Origin: Aquitalea aquatilis
GTDB taxonomy: Bacteria; Pseudomonadota; Gammaproteobacteria; Burkholderiales; Chromobacteriaceae
Length of the DNA stretch: 64,000 nt
Assembly (NCBI RefSeq): GCF_005155025.1
Contig: NZ_CP039731.1
Span: 3,596,001-3,660,000 of the forward strand
Direction: 5' to 3'
Part shown: piece by piece, positions 35,466 to 45,402 of the stretch
Layout: every line of letters begins with the position of its first letter
Position numbering within the stretch: position 1 is the stretch's first letter
Notes under the pieces: model-generated
Database searches by the model: none
Seen by the model: the letters and a program-made list of their open reading frames with translations, nothing else
What the model was told of the DNA's origin: nothing
Made by a program: the position numbers and the translations under genes

Positions 35466-36405
35466 AACCTGCCTTGTTCAATGTAATTACTTGGCCTGTG
35501 GCATCCAGCAAGCGCGCGCCACTGCCTGCCACGACACGGCCGATACGTGTCACCCGGCAGCCCGCCTGCTCTGCCGCCGCCAATACCGCCTCCCGCGCAG
35601 ACAAGGGCGCAGTGAAGCAAAGTTCGTAATCATCGCCACCTGCTGCCAGAAACTCCAGCCAGCGCGGCCGCTCTGCCTCCAGCGGCGGCAAGGATGGCAG
35701 GCTGTCGGCCCAGATTTCTGCCGCCACGCCCGAGGCCGCCAGAATATGCCCCACATCAGCCAACAGCCCGTCTGACACATCGGCCGCAGCATGGGCCGTC
35801 CCCAGCAAGGCCTGGCCCAGCTCCAGCCGTGGCACCGGGAAATCCAGCCAGCACTGGCAAGCTGCCAGCACATCATCCGACACGCTGCCAGCCGGCAGCC
35901 GCCCCAGGCGCTGCGCCACCGCCAGCGCCCCCAGGCCCAGCTCACCACTGACCCAGACATCGTCATCCACCCGGGCAGCATCGCGCCGCAGGGCCTGCCC
36001 TTGCGGTGTTTCACCCATGATGGTGATGGACAGCGTCAGCGGCCCACGGGTGGTATCCCCGCCGGCCAGCTCCACGCCATATTGTTCGGCCAGCGCAAAC
36101 AGGCCACGACTGAAACCCTGCGCCCAGGCTTCATTCACCTCGGGCAAGGCCAGTGCCAGAAATGCCCAGCGCGGGCGGGCGCCCATTGCCGCCATGTCCG
36201 ACAGATTCACCGCCAGCGTCTTGTGACCCAGCGCGTGCGGGCTGACATCGGCAAAAAAATGCCGCCCCTCAACCAGCATGTCTACCGACATATGCAGGTC
36301 CAGCCCCGGCGTCGGCCGCAGAATGGCGGCATCGTCGCCCACCCCCAGCACGGCAGAAGGAGCTGGGCGGGTGAAATACTGGCGGATCAGTTCAAATTCG
36401 TTCAT
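35449..36405 (-). CDS. thiL: Thiamine-monophosphate kinase
   Basis: Phosphorylates thiamine monophosphate to the active cofactor thiamine diphosphate. 318 residues beginning MNEFELIRQYFTRP. The PurM/AIR-synthase fold features are GVGDDAAILRP (metal-binding DD), MSVDMLVEGRHF, KTLAVNLSDMAAMGARPRWA and VSDGLLADVGHIL. The ATG at 36405 is chosen; the frame is open 11 codons further, overlapping the nusB terminator. Overlaps pgpA. Confidence 0.95.
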   Translation of the reverse strand: MNEFELIRQYFTRPAPSAVLGVGDDAAILRPTPGLDLHMSVDMLVEGRHFFADVSPHALGHKTLAVNLSDMAAMGARPRWAFLALALPEVNEAWAQGFSRGLFALAEQYGVELAGGDTTRGPLTLSITIMGETPQGQALRRDAARVDDDVWVSGELGLGALAVAQRLGRLPAGSVSDDVLAACQCWLDFPVPRLELGQALLGTAHAAADVSDGLLADVGHILAASGVAAEIWADSLPSLPPLEAERPRWLEFLAAGGDDYELCFTAPLSAREAVLAAAEQAGCRVTRIGRVVAGSGARLLDATGQVITLNKAGYDHFA

Positions 36406-36430
36406 GCGCAGCAACTCCGCGTCTTCATGC

Positions 36431-36454
36431 AAAAACACCCGCCGTAGCGGGTGT
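36431..36454 (-). terminator. Terminator between nusB and thiL
   Basis: ACACCCGC / GCGGGTGT 8-bp stem with a CGTA loop; the minus strand ends in TTTTTG. Lies 22 nt beyond the nusB stop and directly before thiL, so thiL expression relies on read-through or its own promoter. Confidence 0.75.
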
Positions 36455-36475
36455 CAGTTTCATGCAGCAAGATTA

Positions 36476-36922
36476 TCAGCCCTGACGACGCGAACGCTGC
36501 GAGGCAACCTCGTCGGCGCGTACATCGGCAGCCAGCTTGTCCAGCACGCCGTTGACGAATTTGTGGCCGTCGGTACCACCAAAAGTCTTGGTGATTTCGA
36601 TGGCTTCATTGATGATCACCGGGTAAGGCGTTTCCGGGTGCTGGGTCAGTTCCAGCGCCGCCATCAGCAGCACGGCGCGCTCCACCGGGCTGACTTCTTC
36701 TTCGTTGCGCTCGTAATAGGGACGAATGCGGCCGGACAGCACGGCAACGTCTTTCAGTACACCGTACAGCACGGCGCGAAACAGGGTTTCGTCCGCCTTG
36801 GCGAAGTATTCGTTTTCGCGCAGGTGTTTTTCAATCAGCGAAGCCGGACGATCCGGATTCAATTCCCATTCATAGATGCCCTGAACGGCAAATTCGCGGG
36901 CACGGCGACGGGCGGTTTTCAT
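36476..36922 (-). CDS. nusB: Transcription antitermination factor NusB
   Basis: RNA-binding helical protein that, with NusE/S10, forms the rRNA antitermination complex. 148 residues: MKTARRRAREFAVQGIYEWE N-terminus, then VSPVERAVLLMAALEL, PYPVIINEAIEITKTFGGTD and HKFVNGVLDKLA, the standard NusB order. Follows ribH, as in most proteobacteria (ribH-nusB-thiL-pgpA). Confidence 0.96.
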   Translation of the reverse strand: MKTARRRAREFAVQGIYEWELNPDRPASLIEKHLRENEYFAKADETLFRAVLYGVLKDVAVLSGRIRPYYERNEEEVSPVERAVLLMAALELTQHPETPYPVIINEAIEITKTFGGTDGHKFVNGVLDKLAADVRADEVASQRSRRQG

Positions 36923-36971
36923 GTCGGTTTCCTAAAAAGAACAAGTGAGCGGCATCATCCCCAAGGGATGA

Positions 36972-37439
36972 TCAACCGCGCAGCGTTTTATGCAGATTGG
37001 CCATTTCCACCGCAACGCGTGCTGCGTCACGGCCTTTTTCCAGCATGCGCACTTCGGCCTGCTCGTCGTTCTCGGTGGTGAGGATGGCGTTGGCAATGGG
37101 GATGTCGAAATCCAGACCAACACGGGTCACACCAGCACCGGATTCATTGGAAACCAGCTCGAAGTGGTAGGTTTCGCCACGGATGATGGCACCCAGTGCC
37201 ACCAGCGCATCGAACTTGCCGCTCTTGGCCATGGTTTGCAGTACCAGCGGCACTTCCAGCGCCCCCGGCACCGTGGCCAGCACCACGTCATCCGCAGCCA
37301 CACCCAGCACCTTCAGCTCGGCCAGGCAGGCGTCACGCAGCCCGTGGCACACTTCCTCGGTAAAACGCGCCTGGACGATGCCGACCTTGAGGCCGCGGCC
37401 GTTGAAATCGGAAGAAATGCGCTGGATAGCTTCAAGCAT
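36972..37439 (-). CDS. ribH: 6,7-dimethyl-8-ribityllumazine synthase
   Basis: Penultimate riboflavin step: condenses the ribitylamino-pyrimidinedione with the DHBP made by RibB. 155 residues. Motifs: [60 protein letters not shown] (catalytic His region) and [21 protein letters not shown] at 37439 has GAGGA upstream. Between it and ribBA there is a long imperfect hairpin (37475-37511, CCCTCTG / CAGAGGG) with no good T-run. Confidence 0.96.
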   Translation of the reverse strand: MLEAIQRISSDFNGRGLKVGIVQARFTEEVCHGLRDACLAELKVLGVAADDVVLATVPGALEVPLVLQTMAKSGKFDALVALGAIIRGETYHFELVSNESGAGVTRVGLDFDIPIANAILTTENDEQAEVRMLEKGRDAARVAVEMANLHKTLRG

Positions 37440-37535
37440 GGGAGTCCTCGCTGCTGAAATTCGGATCAGATAAGCCCTCTGTGCCACCGGCAGCTACCGG
37501 CACCCAGAGGGAGTCATGACGGAAAACCGGCTATT

Positions 37536-38642
37536 TTAACCGATTTCGATATGAAAGTGTTCCGGCTGGCAAAAGCCGGTGACTTCCAGATTAAAACCGG
37601 CCATCGACGGCACGCTCAACGGCGGCGACATCAGCTTCATCTTGCCCACACCCAGCGCCTTGAGCATTTGTGCACCCACGCCAAAGGTTTTGCCGTCCCA
37701 GGGTGAGCGTTTCACATTCTGACCCAGCGCACGCTGCAGCAGGTCATCGCCGGTTTCATCGCGATACAGCAGGATGACCACGCCCTTGCCGGCTTCATCG
37801 ATGGCTTCCAGCGCACCCGGCACGGTCCAGGAGTGCGGCCGCGAAGTCGGGTCCAGCACATCCATGATGGACAGCGGCTCGTGCACGCGCACCAGGGTTT
37901 CCTCCGCCTCATCCAGCTGACCCTTGACCAGCGCCAGATGGGTTTCGCGGGTGGTGACATCGCGGAACACATGTAAGTCGAAAGCACCGAACGGGGTTTC
38001 CACCGGGCGCTGCCCCACTTCTTCCACCAGCGATTCGGTACGGCTGCGGTAGTGGATCAGGTCGGCAATGGTGCCGACTTTCAGGCCGTGGGTCTTGGCG
38101 AACGCCAGCAGCTCCGGCATGCGTGCCATGGTGCCGTCGTCGTTCATGATTTCGCAGATCACCCCGGCCGGCTCCAGCCCGGCCAGCATCGGCAGGTCGC
38201 AAGCCGCTTCGGTGTGACCGGCGCGAATCAGCACGCCGCCATTCTGTGCCTTGAGCGGGAAAATGTGGCCCGGCTGCACCAGATCGCTGGCCTTGGCATT
38301 GCGCGCCACCGCAGCCTGCACGGTCTTGGCGCGGTCGGCGGCGGAGATACCGGTGGTCACGCCTTCCGCCGCTTCGATGGAAACGGTGAAATTGGTGCCG
38401 AAAGAGGTGCCGTTATTGGCCGCCATCATCGGCAGCTCCAGCAGTTTGCAGCGCTGCTCGCTCAGCGTCAGGCAGATCAGGCCACGCGCATGCTTGGCCA
38501 TGAAGTTGATGGCTTCCGGGGTGACGAACTCGGCCGCCATCACGATATCGCCTTCGTTTTCGCGATCTTCCGCATCAGCCAGCACCACCATTTTGCCGGC
38601 CTTGATGTCGGCAATGATGTCCTGCACCGGAGAAATAACCAT
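37536..38642 (-). CDS. ribBA: RibBA: DHBP synthase with degenerate GTP cyclohydrolase II domain
   Basis: 368 residues. The N-terminal ~205 residues are a complete 3,4-dihydroxy-2-butanone 4-phosphate synthase: [20 protein letters not shown] (metal-binding Glu), [31 protein letters not shown] and [16 protein letters not shown]. The C-terminal ~160 residues align with GTP cyclohydrolase II by position, but the zinc-binding cysteine cluster (C-x10-C-x-C after VRVHSE) is missing: the segment reads [20 protein letters not shown]. So only the RibB activity is expected, and a separate ribA should exist elsewhere. ATG at 38642 has AAAGGATG. Confidence 0.92.
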   Translation of the reverse strand: MVISPVQDIIADIKAGKMVVLADAEDRENEGDIVMAAEFVTPEAINFMAKHARGLICLTLSEQRCKLLELPMMAANNGTSFGTNFTVSIEAAEGVTTGISAADRAKTVQAAVARNAKASDLVQPGHIFPLKAQNGGVLIRAGHTEAACDLPMLAGLEPAGVICEIMNDDGTMARMPELLAFAKTHGLKVGTIADLIHYRSRTESLVEEVGQRPVETPFGAFDLHVFRDVTTRETHLALVKGQLDEAEETLVRVHEPLSIMDVLDPTSRPHSWTVPGALEAIDEAGKGVVILLYRDETGDDLLQRALGQNVKRSPWDGKTFGVGAQMLKALGVGKMKLMSPPLSVPSMAGFNLEVTGFCQPEHFHIEIG

Positions 38643-38811
38643 TTGCTACATCCTTTATATAGAGGGCACTGCGCGGCTGAGCCGGGCAGACTGCAAATCC
38701 TGACGGCTGGCGGTAGTCCTGCCCAGACCGTGAGCGGGGCATCCGCCCCGCGCTGTATTTTCACAACATGGAGGCAATCGGCAGCCTATACAAGCCGATT
38801 CGCCACTTTTT

Positions 38812-39435
38812 TCAAACCAGTCCTGCGCCATGGCGCTGTGCCAGCACCCGCTCCACCGTGTCCACAATGGCCTGGGTTTGCGGATCGACCTCGATATTGA
38901 TGGCGTCCCCCACCTGCCGGAACTGGATGATGGTGCGCTCCAGCGTTTCCGGAATCAGGTGTACGCAAAAACGGCTGCCTTCGACGCTGCCAATGGTCAG
39001 ACTGCAGCCATCAATACCGATATAGCCCTTGGCAAACAGATATTTGCCGAACGCTGCCGGCAGCGTGAACCACACCGTGCAGTTGTTCGGGCTGCGGATG
39101 ACCTCGTCCACCTGCGCCAGGCAGATGATGTGACCAGACATGGCATGGCCGCCGATTTCATCACCGAAGCGGGCTGCCCGCTCCACATTGACCTTGTCGC
39201 CCACCTGCAGCCGGCCCAGATTGGTCAGACGCAGGGTTTCGGCCATCAGGTCGAAAGCCACCCGGTCGTCCTGCACCTCGGTTACGGTCAGGCAGCAGCC
39301 GTTATGGGCAATCGATGCCCCCAGTTCGATACCGCCCAGCATGGACGGCGGCAGCCGCAGCACATGGCGACGGAAATCCTGTCTTTCCTCGATGGCCACC
39401 ACCTCGGCCATACCCTGCACGATACCGGTAAACAT
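38812..39435 (-). CDS. ribE: Riboflavin synthase, alpha subunit
   Basis: Dismutates two lumazines to riboflavin. 207 residues with the internal two-fold repeat of the family: MFTGIVQGMAEVVAIEERQD opens repeat 1, with SIAHNGCCLTVTEV inside it; repeat 2 starts near residue 98 with GGHAMSGHIICLAQVDEV and has YIGIDGCSLTIGSV. ATG at 39435 has CAGGAG; the 41-codon longer frame is rejected. The 169-nt gap to ribBA holds a GCGGGGC / GCCCCGC hairpin but no convincing FMN riboswitch on the coding strand. Confidence 0.95.
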   Translation of the reverse strand: MFTGIVQGMAEVVAIEERQDFRRHVLRLPPSMLGGIELGASIAHNGCCLTVTEVQDDRVAFDLMAETLRLTNLGRLQVGDKVNVERAARFGDEIGGHAMSGHIICLAQVDEVIRSPNNCTVWFTLPAAFGKYLFAKGYIGIDGCSLTIGSVEGSRFCVHLIPETLERTIIQFRQVGDAINIEVDPQTQAIVDTVERVLAQRHGAGLV

Positions 39436-39689
39436 GCTTGCTCCTGTTCTGGACCGCCCGGCCGCTGCTGCAGCCGTCAAAACACCCATGATAACCAAAT
39501 CGCCGCCGAGTGCCGACCCGCTTTCAAGCCTTGGCGCAAGGCCCGGCCACGCCGGCAAAGCTATCTTGCTGATGTCAAAAGAAAAGCTTTTGTCAAAACG
39601 ATGGCAGAAATTTGCAGTCTGCGAGGTTTTGTTGCGCGCCGCTATCCTGTAAAATCACCGCCTTCTTAAGTCAAGCCTGTTCCTACTCC

Positions 39690-41300
<1,611 letters not shown>

Positions 41301-41316
41301 AAAGGCCAGCGCCACC

Positions 41317-42165
41317 ATGCAAGATCTGCTCGAACTGATCCGCCAGCTGCGCACCGATTACTCTCACGAGATCGTGCGCTCGCTGATGCTGGTCGCTGTA
41401 TTGCTGCTGATCCGCGTGGTGGTGGGCCGCATCCTGTCCAGCAATGTGAGCGTGCCGGTGGAGGAAAGACGGCGCTGGTCGATTTCCACCCGCAACTTCC
41501 TGTTCATTGCCGGCCTGGCCGGCATCGGCATGATCTGGGCCAACGAGCTGCAAACCATCGCCGTCTCGATGCTGGCCTTTGCCGCGGCGCTGATTCTGGC
41601 CACCAAGGAGCTGATCCTGTGCGTGTCCGGCTTTGTGGTGCGCCACGCTTCCAACAGCTACAGCCTGGGCGACCATATCGAGGTTGGCACGATACGCGGC
41701 CGCGTGGTGGACATCGGCCTGTTGTCGACCACGGTGATGGAGATCGGACCGCAGCACAATGCGCACCAGATGACCGGGCGCGCCCTGACCTTTCCCAACA
41801 GCCTGTTGCTGTCCAATGCGGTGATCCGGGAAAACTACATGGGCGATTATGTGATGCACATCATCAACATCCCCATGGGCTATCACATCCCGCCTACCCG
41901 CGCCCAGCGCCTGCTGCTGGAAGCCGCCGAGCAGCACTGCCAGCAGCATGTTGAGGCGGCGCGCGTCCACATGGAACGCATGGCCGAGCGCTATCTGGTG
42001 GACACGCCATCGGTAGAACCGCGCATCGGCATGCAGGCGGTGGATGAAAAACGCTATCAGTTGATCTTGCGCATCGCCATTCCGGCCAAGGAAAGGCAAC
42101 GTATCGAGCAGGCCATCATTCACCAGTTCATGGAACAGTGCTATCCGGACATTCCGGCCAAATAA
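41317..42165 (+). CDS. MscS-family mechanosensitive channel-like protein
   Basis: Inner-membrane channel-type protein of 282 residues. There are two to three hydrophobic helices (about 20-38, 62-80 and 85-108, the last the likely pore helix, AVSMLAFAAALILATKEL). A beta domain follows with YSLGDHIEVGTIRGRVVDIG and LTFPNSLLLSNAVIREN, the MscS signature PNS. It ends without an extra C-terminal domain. It may protect against osmotic downshock. 16 nt after prfC and probably co-transcribed. Confidence 0.85.
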   Translation: MQDLLELIRQLRTDYSHEIVRSLMLVAVLLLIRVVVGRILSSNVSVPVEERRRWSISTRNFLFIAGLAGIGMIWANELQTIAVSMLAFAAALILATKELILCVSGFVVRHASNSYSLGDHIEVGTIRGRVVDIGLLSTTVMEIGPQHNAHQMTGRALTFPNSLLLSNAVIRENYMGDYVMHIINIPMGYHIPPTRAQRLLLEAAEQHCQQHVEAARVHMERMAERYLVDTPSVEPRIGMQAVDEKRYQLILRIAIPAKERQRIEQAIIHQFMEQCYPDIPAK

Positions 42166-42191
42166 TTAGAGCTAGAACTCCAAACAGCAGT

Positions 42192-42197
42192 TATAAT
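42192..42197 (+). promoter_or_regulatory. Consensus -10 box before the TetR gene
   Basis: Perfect TATAAT 28 nt before the TetR ATG. No good -35 at 17 nt; the region there holds GAGCTAGAACTC, a partly palindromic stretch that could be an autoregulatory operator. Confidence 0.4.
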
Positions 42198-42225
42198 CCC
42201 GACTTGCCCCATTGTCCGGTGCCCC

Positions 42226-42873
42226 ATGAGCAAACCTCGCATCAAAACCTACGACCGCATCATTCTGGAAAGTCTGAAACTGTTCAACGAACAGGGCGAG
42301 CGCAACATCACCACCAACCATATCGCCGCGCATCTGGGCATTAGTCCGGGCAATCTGTACTACCACTTCCGCAACAAGGAAGAGATCGTCTACCAGATTT
42401 TCCTGATGTACCGCGACTTCATCAATGAACGGCTGGCCGTACCGGAAGCGCGCGACATGACGGTGGCCGATCTGGTCAATTATCTGGACACCGCCTTTCT
42501 GGCGATGTGGCAGTTCCGTTTCATGTTCTACGACCTGCCCGGCATGCTGGCGCGCAGTCCGCAGCTGCAGTCGGAGTATCACCAGTTCGTCAATACCGAA
42601 CTCAAGGGCATTCTGGGCGAGCACTTCCGCGAATTCATCCGCCTGGGCCTGCTGAAGATGGACGAAGACGATATCGAAGCGGTCAGCATCAATATCTGGC
42701 TGGTGGTGAAATTCTGGTTTGCCTTCGAGCAAACCTCGCGTCCCAAATCGCCCATTACCGAAGCCTCTGGTCATCGCGGCGTGCGCCAGGTCATGGCACT
42801 GCTCAAGCCCTATGTGCAGCCGGATTTCATGACCCCCTTCCAGCAGCTGAGCGAACGCCACGCCGGCCGCTAA
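42226..42873 (+). CDS. TetR/AcrR-family transcriptional regulator
   Basis: 215 residues. The N-terminal helix-turn-helix covers residues ~8-55: RIILESLKLFNEQGERNITT and then HIAAHLGISPGNLYYHFRNK with EEIVYQIF, the typical TetR recognition helix. The C-terminal ligand domain is Phe/Trp-rich (LAMWQFRFMFYDLPGMLARS), suggesting a hydrophobic ligand. Target genes are not evident; the neighbours are a MscS-like channel gene upstream and a convergent alcohol dehydrogenase downstream. Ended by a strong terminator. Confidence 0.88.
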   Translation: MSKPRIKTYDRIILESLKLFNEQGERNITTNHIAAHLGISPGNLYYHFRNKEEIVYQIFLMYRDFINERLAVPEARDMTVADLVNYLDTAFLAMWQFRFMFYDLPGMLARSPQLQSEYHQFVNTELKGILGEHFREFIRLGLLKMDEDDIEAVSINIWLVVKFWFAFEQTSRPKSPITEASGHRGVRQVMALLKPYVQPDFMTPFQQLSERHAGR

Positions 42874-42892
42874 CTCCTGCCAGCACAAGCCA

Positions 42893-42923
42893 AAAGGCCG
42901 CCGCCCCACGGGACGACGGCCTT
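42893..42923. terminator. Bidirectional terminator between tetR and the alcohol dehydrogenase gene
   Basis: AAAGGCCGcC / GACGGCCTTT stem with a GC-rich loop, A-tract left and TTTATT right. Serves the two convergent genes. Confidence 0.82.
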
Positions 42924-42958
42924 TATTGTTTCAGCCAGCCAGCCTGGCTGGTGCAGAC

Positions 42959-44056
42959 TCAGGGACGGATGGCGATCTTCAGCACACCGTCGCGCTGGTG
43001 GGCAAACAGGTCGTAAGCGGCCTCGATATCATCCAGCGCGTACTGATGGGTCACCAGCGGCCCCAGGTCCACCCTGCCCGAGGCAATCACCCCCATCAGC
43101 CGGCGCATGCGCTCCTTGCCACCCGGACAGAGCGCGGTATTGATCTTGTGGTCGCCCAGGCCCGCGGCAAACGCCCCCAGCGGAATGGTCAGGTCGCTGG
43201 AATACACACCCAGGCTGGACAAGGTGCCGCCGGGCTTGAGCACGCGCAAGGCCGAGGCAAAGGTGTGCTGGGTGCCCAGCGCCTCGATGGCGGAATCCGC
43301 CCCGCGCCCGCCGGTCAGCTTCATCACTTCGTCCACCACGTCGCACTGGGTGAAATTGAGGGTGATATCCGCCCCCATCAGCCGCGAAATCCCCAGACGG
43401 TGATCATTGCCATCCACCGCGATGATGGTGGTAGCCCCCAGCAGGCGTGCTCCCGCCGTGGCACACAGGCCAATCGGCCCCTGGGCAAACACCACCACGG
43501 TGTCGCCAATGCGGATATTGGCGTTTTCCGCGCCCTTGAAACCGGTGGACATGATATCCGGGCACATCAGCACCTGCTCGTCGCTGAGGCCATCCGGAAT
43601 GGGCGACAGATTGGCCTGGGCATCCGGCACCAGCACGTACTCGGCCTGGGTGCCGTCGATGAGGTTGCCAAAGCGCCAACCGGCCGTGGCCTTGTAGCCG
43701 TGGCAGCCGCATTTGCCGGAGGCAATCAGATAACTGCCATCCTGTGAAGCCACACCATCCTGCGCCGCATAGGAATTGAAATTGGGACAGATGGCCCCGG
43801 CAATCACCCGCTGGCCTTCCTGATAGCCGCTGACTGCGCTGCCCAGTTTTTCGATGATGCCCACCGGCTCGTGGCCAATGGTCAGGCCCGGTGCTACCGG
43901 GTATTCACCCTTGAGGATGTGCACATCGGTACCGCAGATGGTGGTGGTGGTGATGCGGATCAGCGCATCGTTGGGACCTACGTCCGGAATGGGCTTTTCG
44001 GCGATTTCAATCCGGCCCGGCGCCACAAAAACTGCTGCTTTCATCATGCTGCTCAT
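42959..44056 (-). CDS. Zinc-dependent (medium-chain) alcohol dehydrogenase
   Basis: MDR-superfamily enzyme of 365 residues, closest in pattern to secondary-alcohol dehydrogenases. Catalytic zinc ligands are C41 (TICGTDVHILKG) with H62 and E63 (LTIGHEPVG), and a later Asp in MCPDIMSTGFKGAE. The four-Cys structural zinc loop of horse-liver-type enzymes is absent. The cofactor loop AQGPIGLCATAGARLLGA is followed by IIAVDGND; an Asp after the second strand usually favours NAD over NADP. ATG 44056 has AGGAGA. Substrate unknown. Confidence 0.88.
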   Translation of the reverse strand: MSSMMKAAVFVAPGRIEIAEKPIPDVGPNDALIRITTTTICGTDVHILKGEYPVAPGLTIGHEPVGIIEKLGSAVSGYQEGQRVIAGAICPNFNSYAAQDGVASQDGSYLIASGKCGCHGYKATAGWRFGNLIDGTQAEYVLVPDAQANLSPIPDGLSDEQVLMCPDIMSTGFKGAENANIRIGDTVVVFAQGPIGLCATAGARLLGATTIIAVDGNDHRLGISRLMGADITLNFTQCDVVDEVMKLTGGRGADSAIEALGTQHTFASALRVLKPGGTLSSLGVYSSDLTIPLGAFAAGLGDHKINTALCPGGKERMRRLMGVIASGRVDLGPLVTHQYALDDIEAAYDLFAHQRDGVLKIAIRP

Positions 44057-44179
44057 GGATATCTCCTGTATGAGAGATGCAATGCACGCAGTGCCGCACA
44101 CCGGCAGGGCTGCCAGCGCACAGCAGTGTCACCGCCCATGCTCGGGCGGCTATCACTCTCAGGCAAGCCGCGCCACTAT

Positions 44180-44218
44180 TGGTTTCCTCTGGTGGTTTCC
44201 CCTAGTGGTTTCCCCTGG
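44180..44218. repeat. Three tandem copies of a 13-bp unit
   Basis: TGGTTTCCTCTGG, TGGTTTCCCCTAG and TGGTTTCCCCTGG follow one another without a gap, in the 185-nt gap between the alcohol dehydrogenase gene start and the ABC permease stop. Possibly a binding-site array or a slippage product. The gap holds no gene. Confidence 0.6.
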
Positions 44219-44241
44219 CCCGACAAAACAGCCGGTCCGGC

Positions 44242-45402
44242 TCAGTCGAATTGTTTTCTGAACAGCAGCAGGCCACCGGTAAACACCAGCAGGCCGATGC
44301 CGCTCATGCCCAGGATCGCCGGTTGCAATTCCGCCAGCCCCTGCCCCTTCAGCAGCACGCCGAAAGCGATGTCCAGATAGTAGTGCAAGGGCGAGGCATA
44401 CATCAGCCCGCGCAGCCACACCGGCATGGCTTCCGGCGGCGTCCAGGCACCGGACAGAAACAGCATGGGTGCCAGAATCAGGATGGACAACATCCCCGCC
44501 TGTGCCAGATTGCGCGCAATGGTGGCGGCAAACAGCCCCAGCCCGGCCGTGGTAAACACGTATAGCGCCGACAAGGCAAAAAACAGCAGCAGGCTGCCCT
44601 TTACCGGAATGGCAAACACCGGAATCAGGATCAGGAACAGGCTGAGCGCCACGCCACACAAGATGACGCCAGTCATCGACACCACTTTGGGAAACAGGAT
44701 GCCGAACGGCGTCAGTGGCGACACGATCAGCTGCTCCACCGTGCCTCGCTCCTTCTCGCGCACCAGCGCGGCAGCCGGCAGCAGCACGGCAAACACCGTG
44801 GCGATGTTCAGCATCTCGGCCACGCCCATGAACCAGCTGTCCTGCTGGTTCGGGTTGTACCAGACGCGGATATCGTTCTGCACTTTTGGCAGGCTGGCCG
44901 CTGCCTTGTCGTCCAGCCCCAGCCGCCGCATGGCCGACTCCAGCCCGTACTGGCTGACAATCTGCTGGGCATGGCTGGTGGCCAGAAAACCCAGTACCGA
45001 ATTGGTGGTATCCACCTGCATGGCCACGCTGGTGGACTGACCGTTGGCCAGTTGCTTGCCGAATTGCGGCGGCACCGACAACACCAGCATGGCACGGCCC
45101 TGATCCAGCGCCGCCAGCGCGGCGGCATCCTGCGCCACCGCCCCATCCATGCGGAAATAGGGCTGCTGGAAACGGGACAACAATTCACGCGACTGCGGGC
45201 TGCGGTCCTGATCCTGCACCAGCGTGGCGGCATGATTCAGCGACAAGGACACACCGGAAGCCGCCAGAAAGATATCGGCGGTAAAGGCGTAGACGATGAA
45301 GGCCAGCAATACCCGGTCCCGCCCCAGTTGCTTCAACTCCTTGACCAGCATCACGGCAAAGCGCCGCCAGTGCAGTTGCCAGCCAGATGGCAGCCATTTC
45401 AT
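44242..45402 (-). CDS. ABC-2 type transport permease (second permease, YbhR-like)
   Basis: 386-residue inner-membrane subunit of an exporter. TM1 is near residues 30-45, followed by a large periplasmic domain (~50-190) and five helices in the C-terminal half; LVREKERGTVEQLIVSPLTP is the conserved ABC-2 cytoplasmic loop contacting the ATPase. ATG 45402 overlaps the previous permease stop (ATGA). The in-frame extension to 45801 runs through the neighbouring permease and is rejected. Fifth and last gene of the tolC-hlyD-ATPase-permease-permease operon. Confidence 0.9.
   Translation of the reverse strand: MKWLPSGWQLHWRRFAVMLVKELKQLGRDRVLLAFIVYAFTADIFLAASGVSLSLNHAATLVQDQDRSPQSRELLSRFQQPYFRMDGAVAQDAAALAALDQGRAMLVLSVPPQFGKQLANGQSTSVAMQVDTTNSVLGFLATSHAQQIVSQYGLESAMRRLGLDDKAAASLPKVQNDIRVWYNPNQQDSWFMGVAEMLNIATVFAVLLPAAALVREKERGTVEQLIVSPLTPFGILFPKVVSMTGVILCGVALSLFLILIPVFAIPVKGSLLLFFALSALYVFTTAGLGLFAATIARNLAQAGMLSILILAPMLFLSGAWTPPEAMPVWLRGLMYASPLHYYLDIAFGVLLKGQGLAELQPAILGMSGIGLLVFTGGLLLFRKQFD

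Noticed and set aside
38694-38740. Stretch resembling half of the FMN riboswitch (GGCGGTAGT and a following GACCGTGAGC) in the ribE-ribBA gap
   Set aside because: It lies on the plus strand, whereas ribBA is on the minus strand, and the other half of the element (GCCGACAGT-type core) is missing. No plus-strand gene follows. Probably chance; a covariance-model search would settle it.
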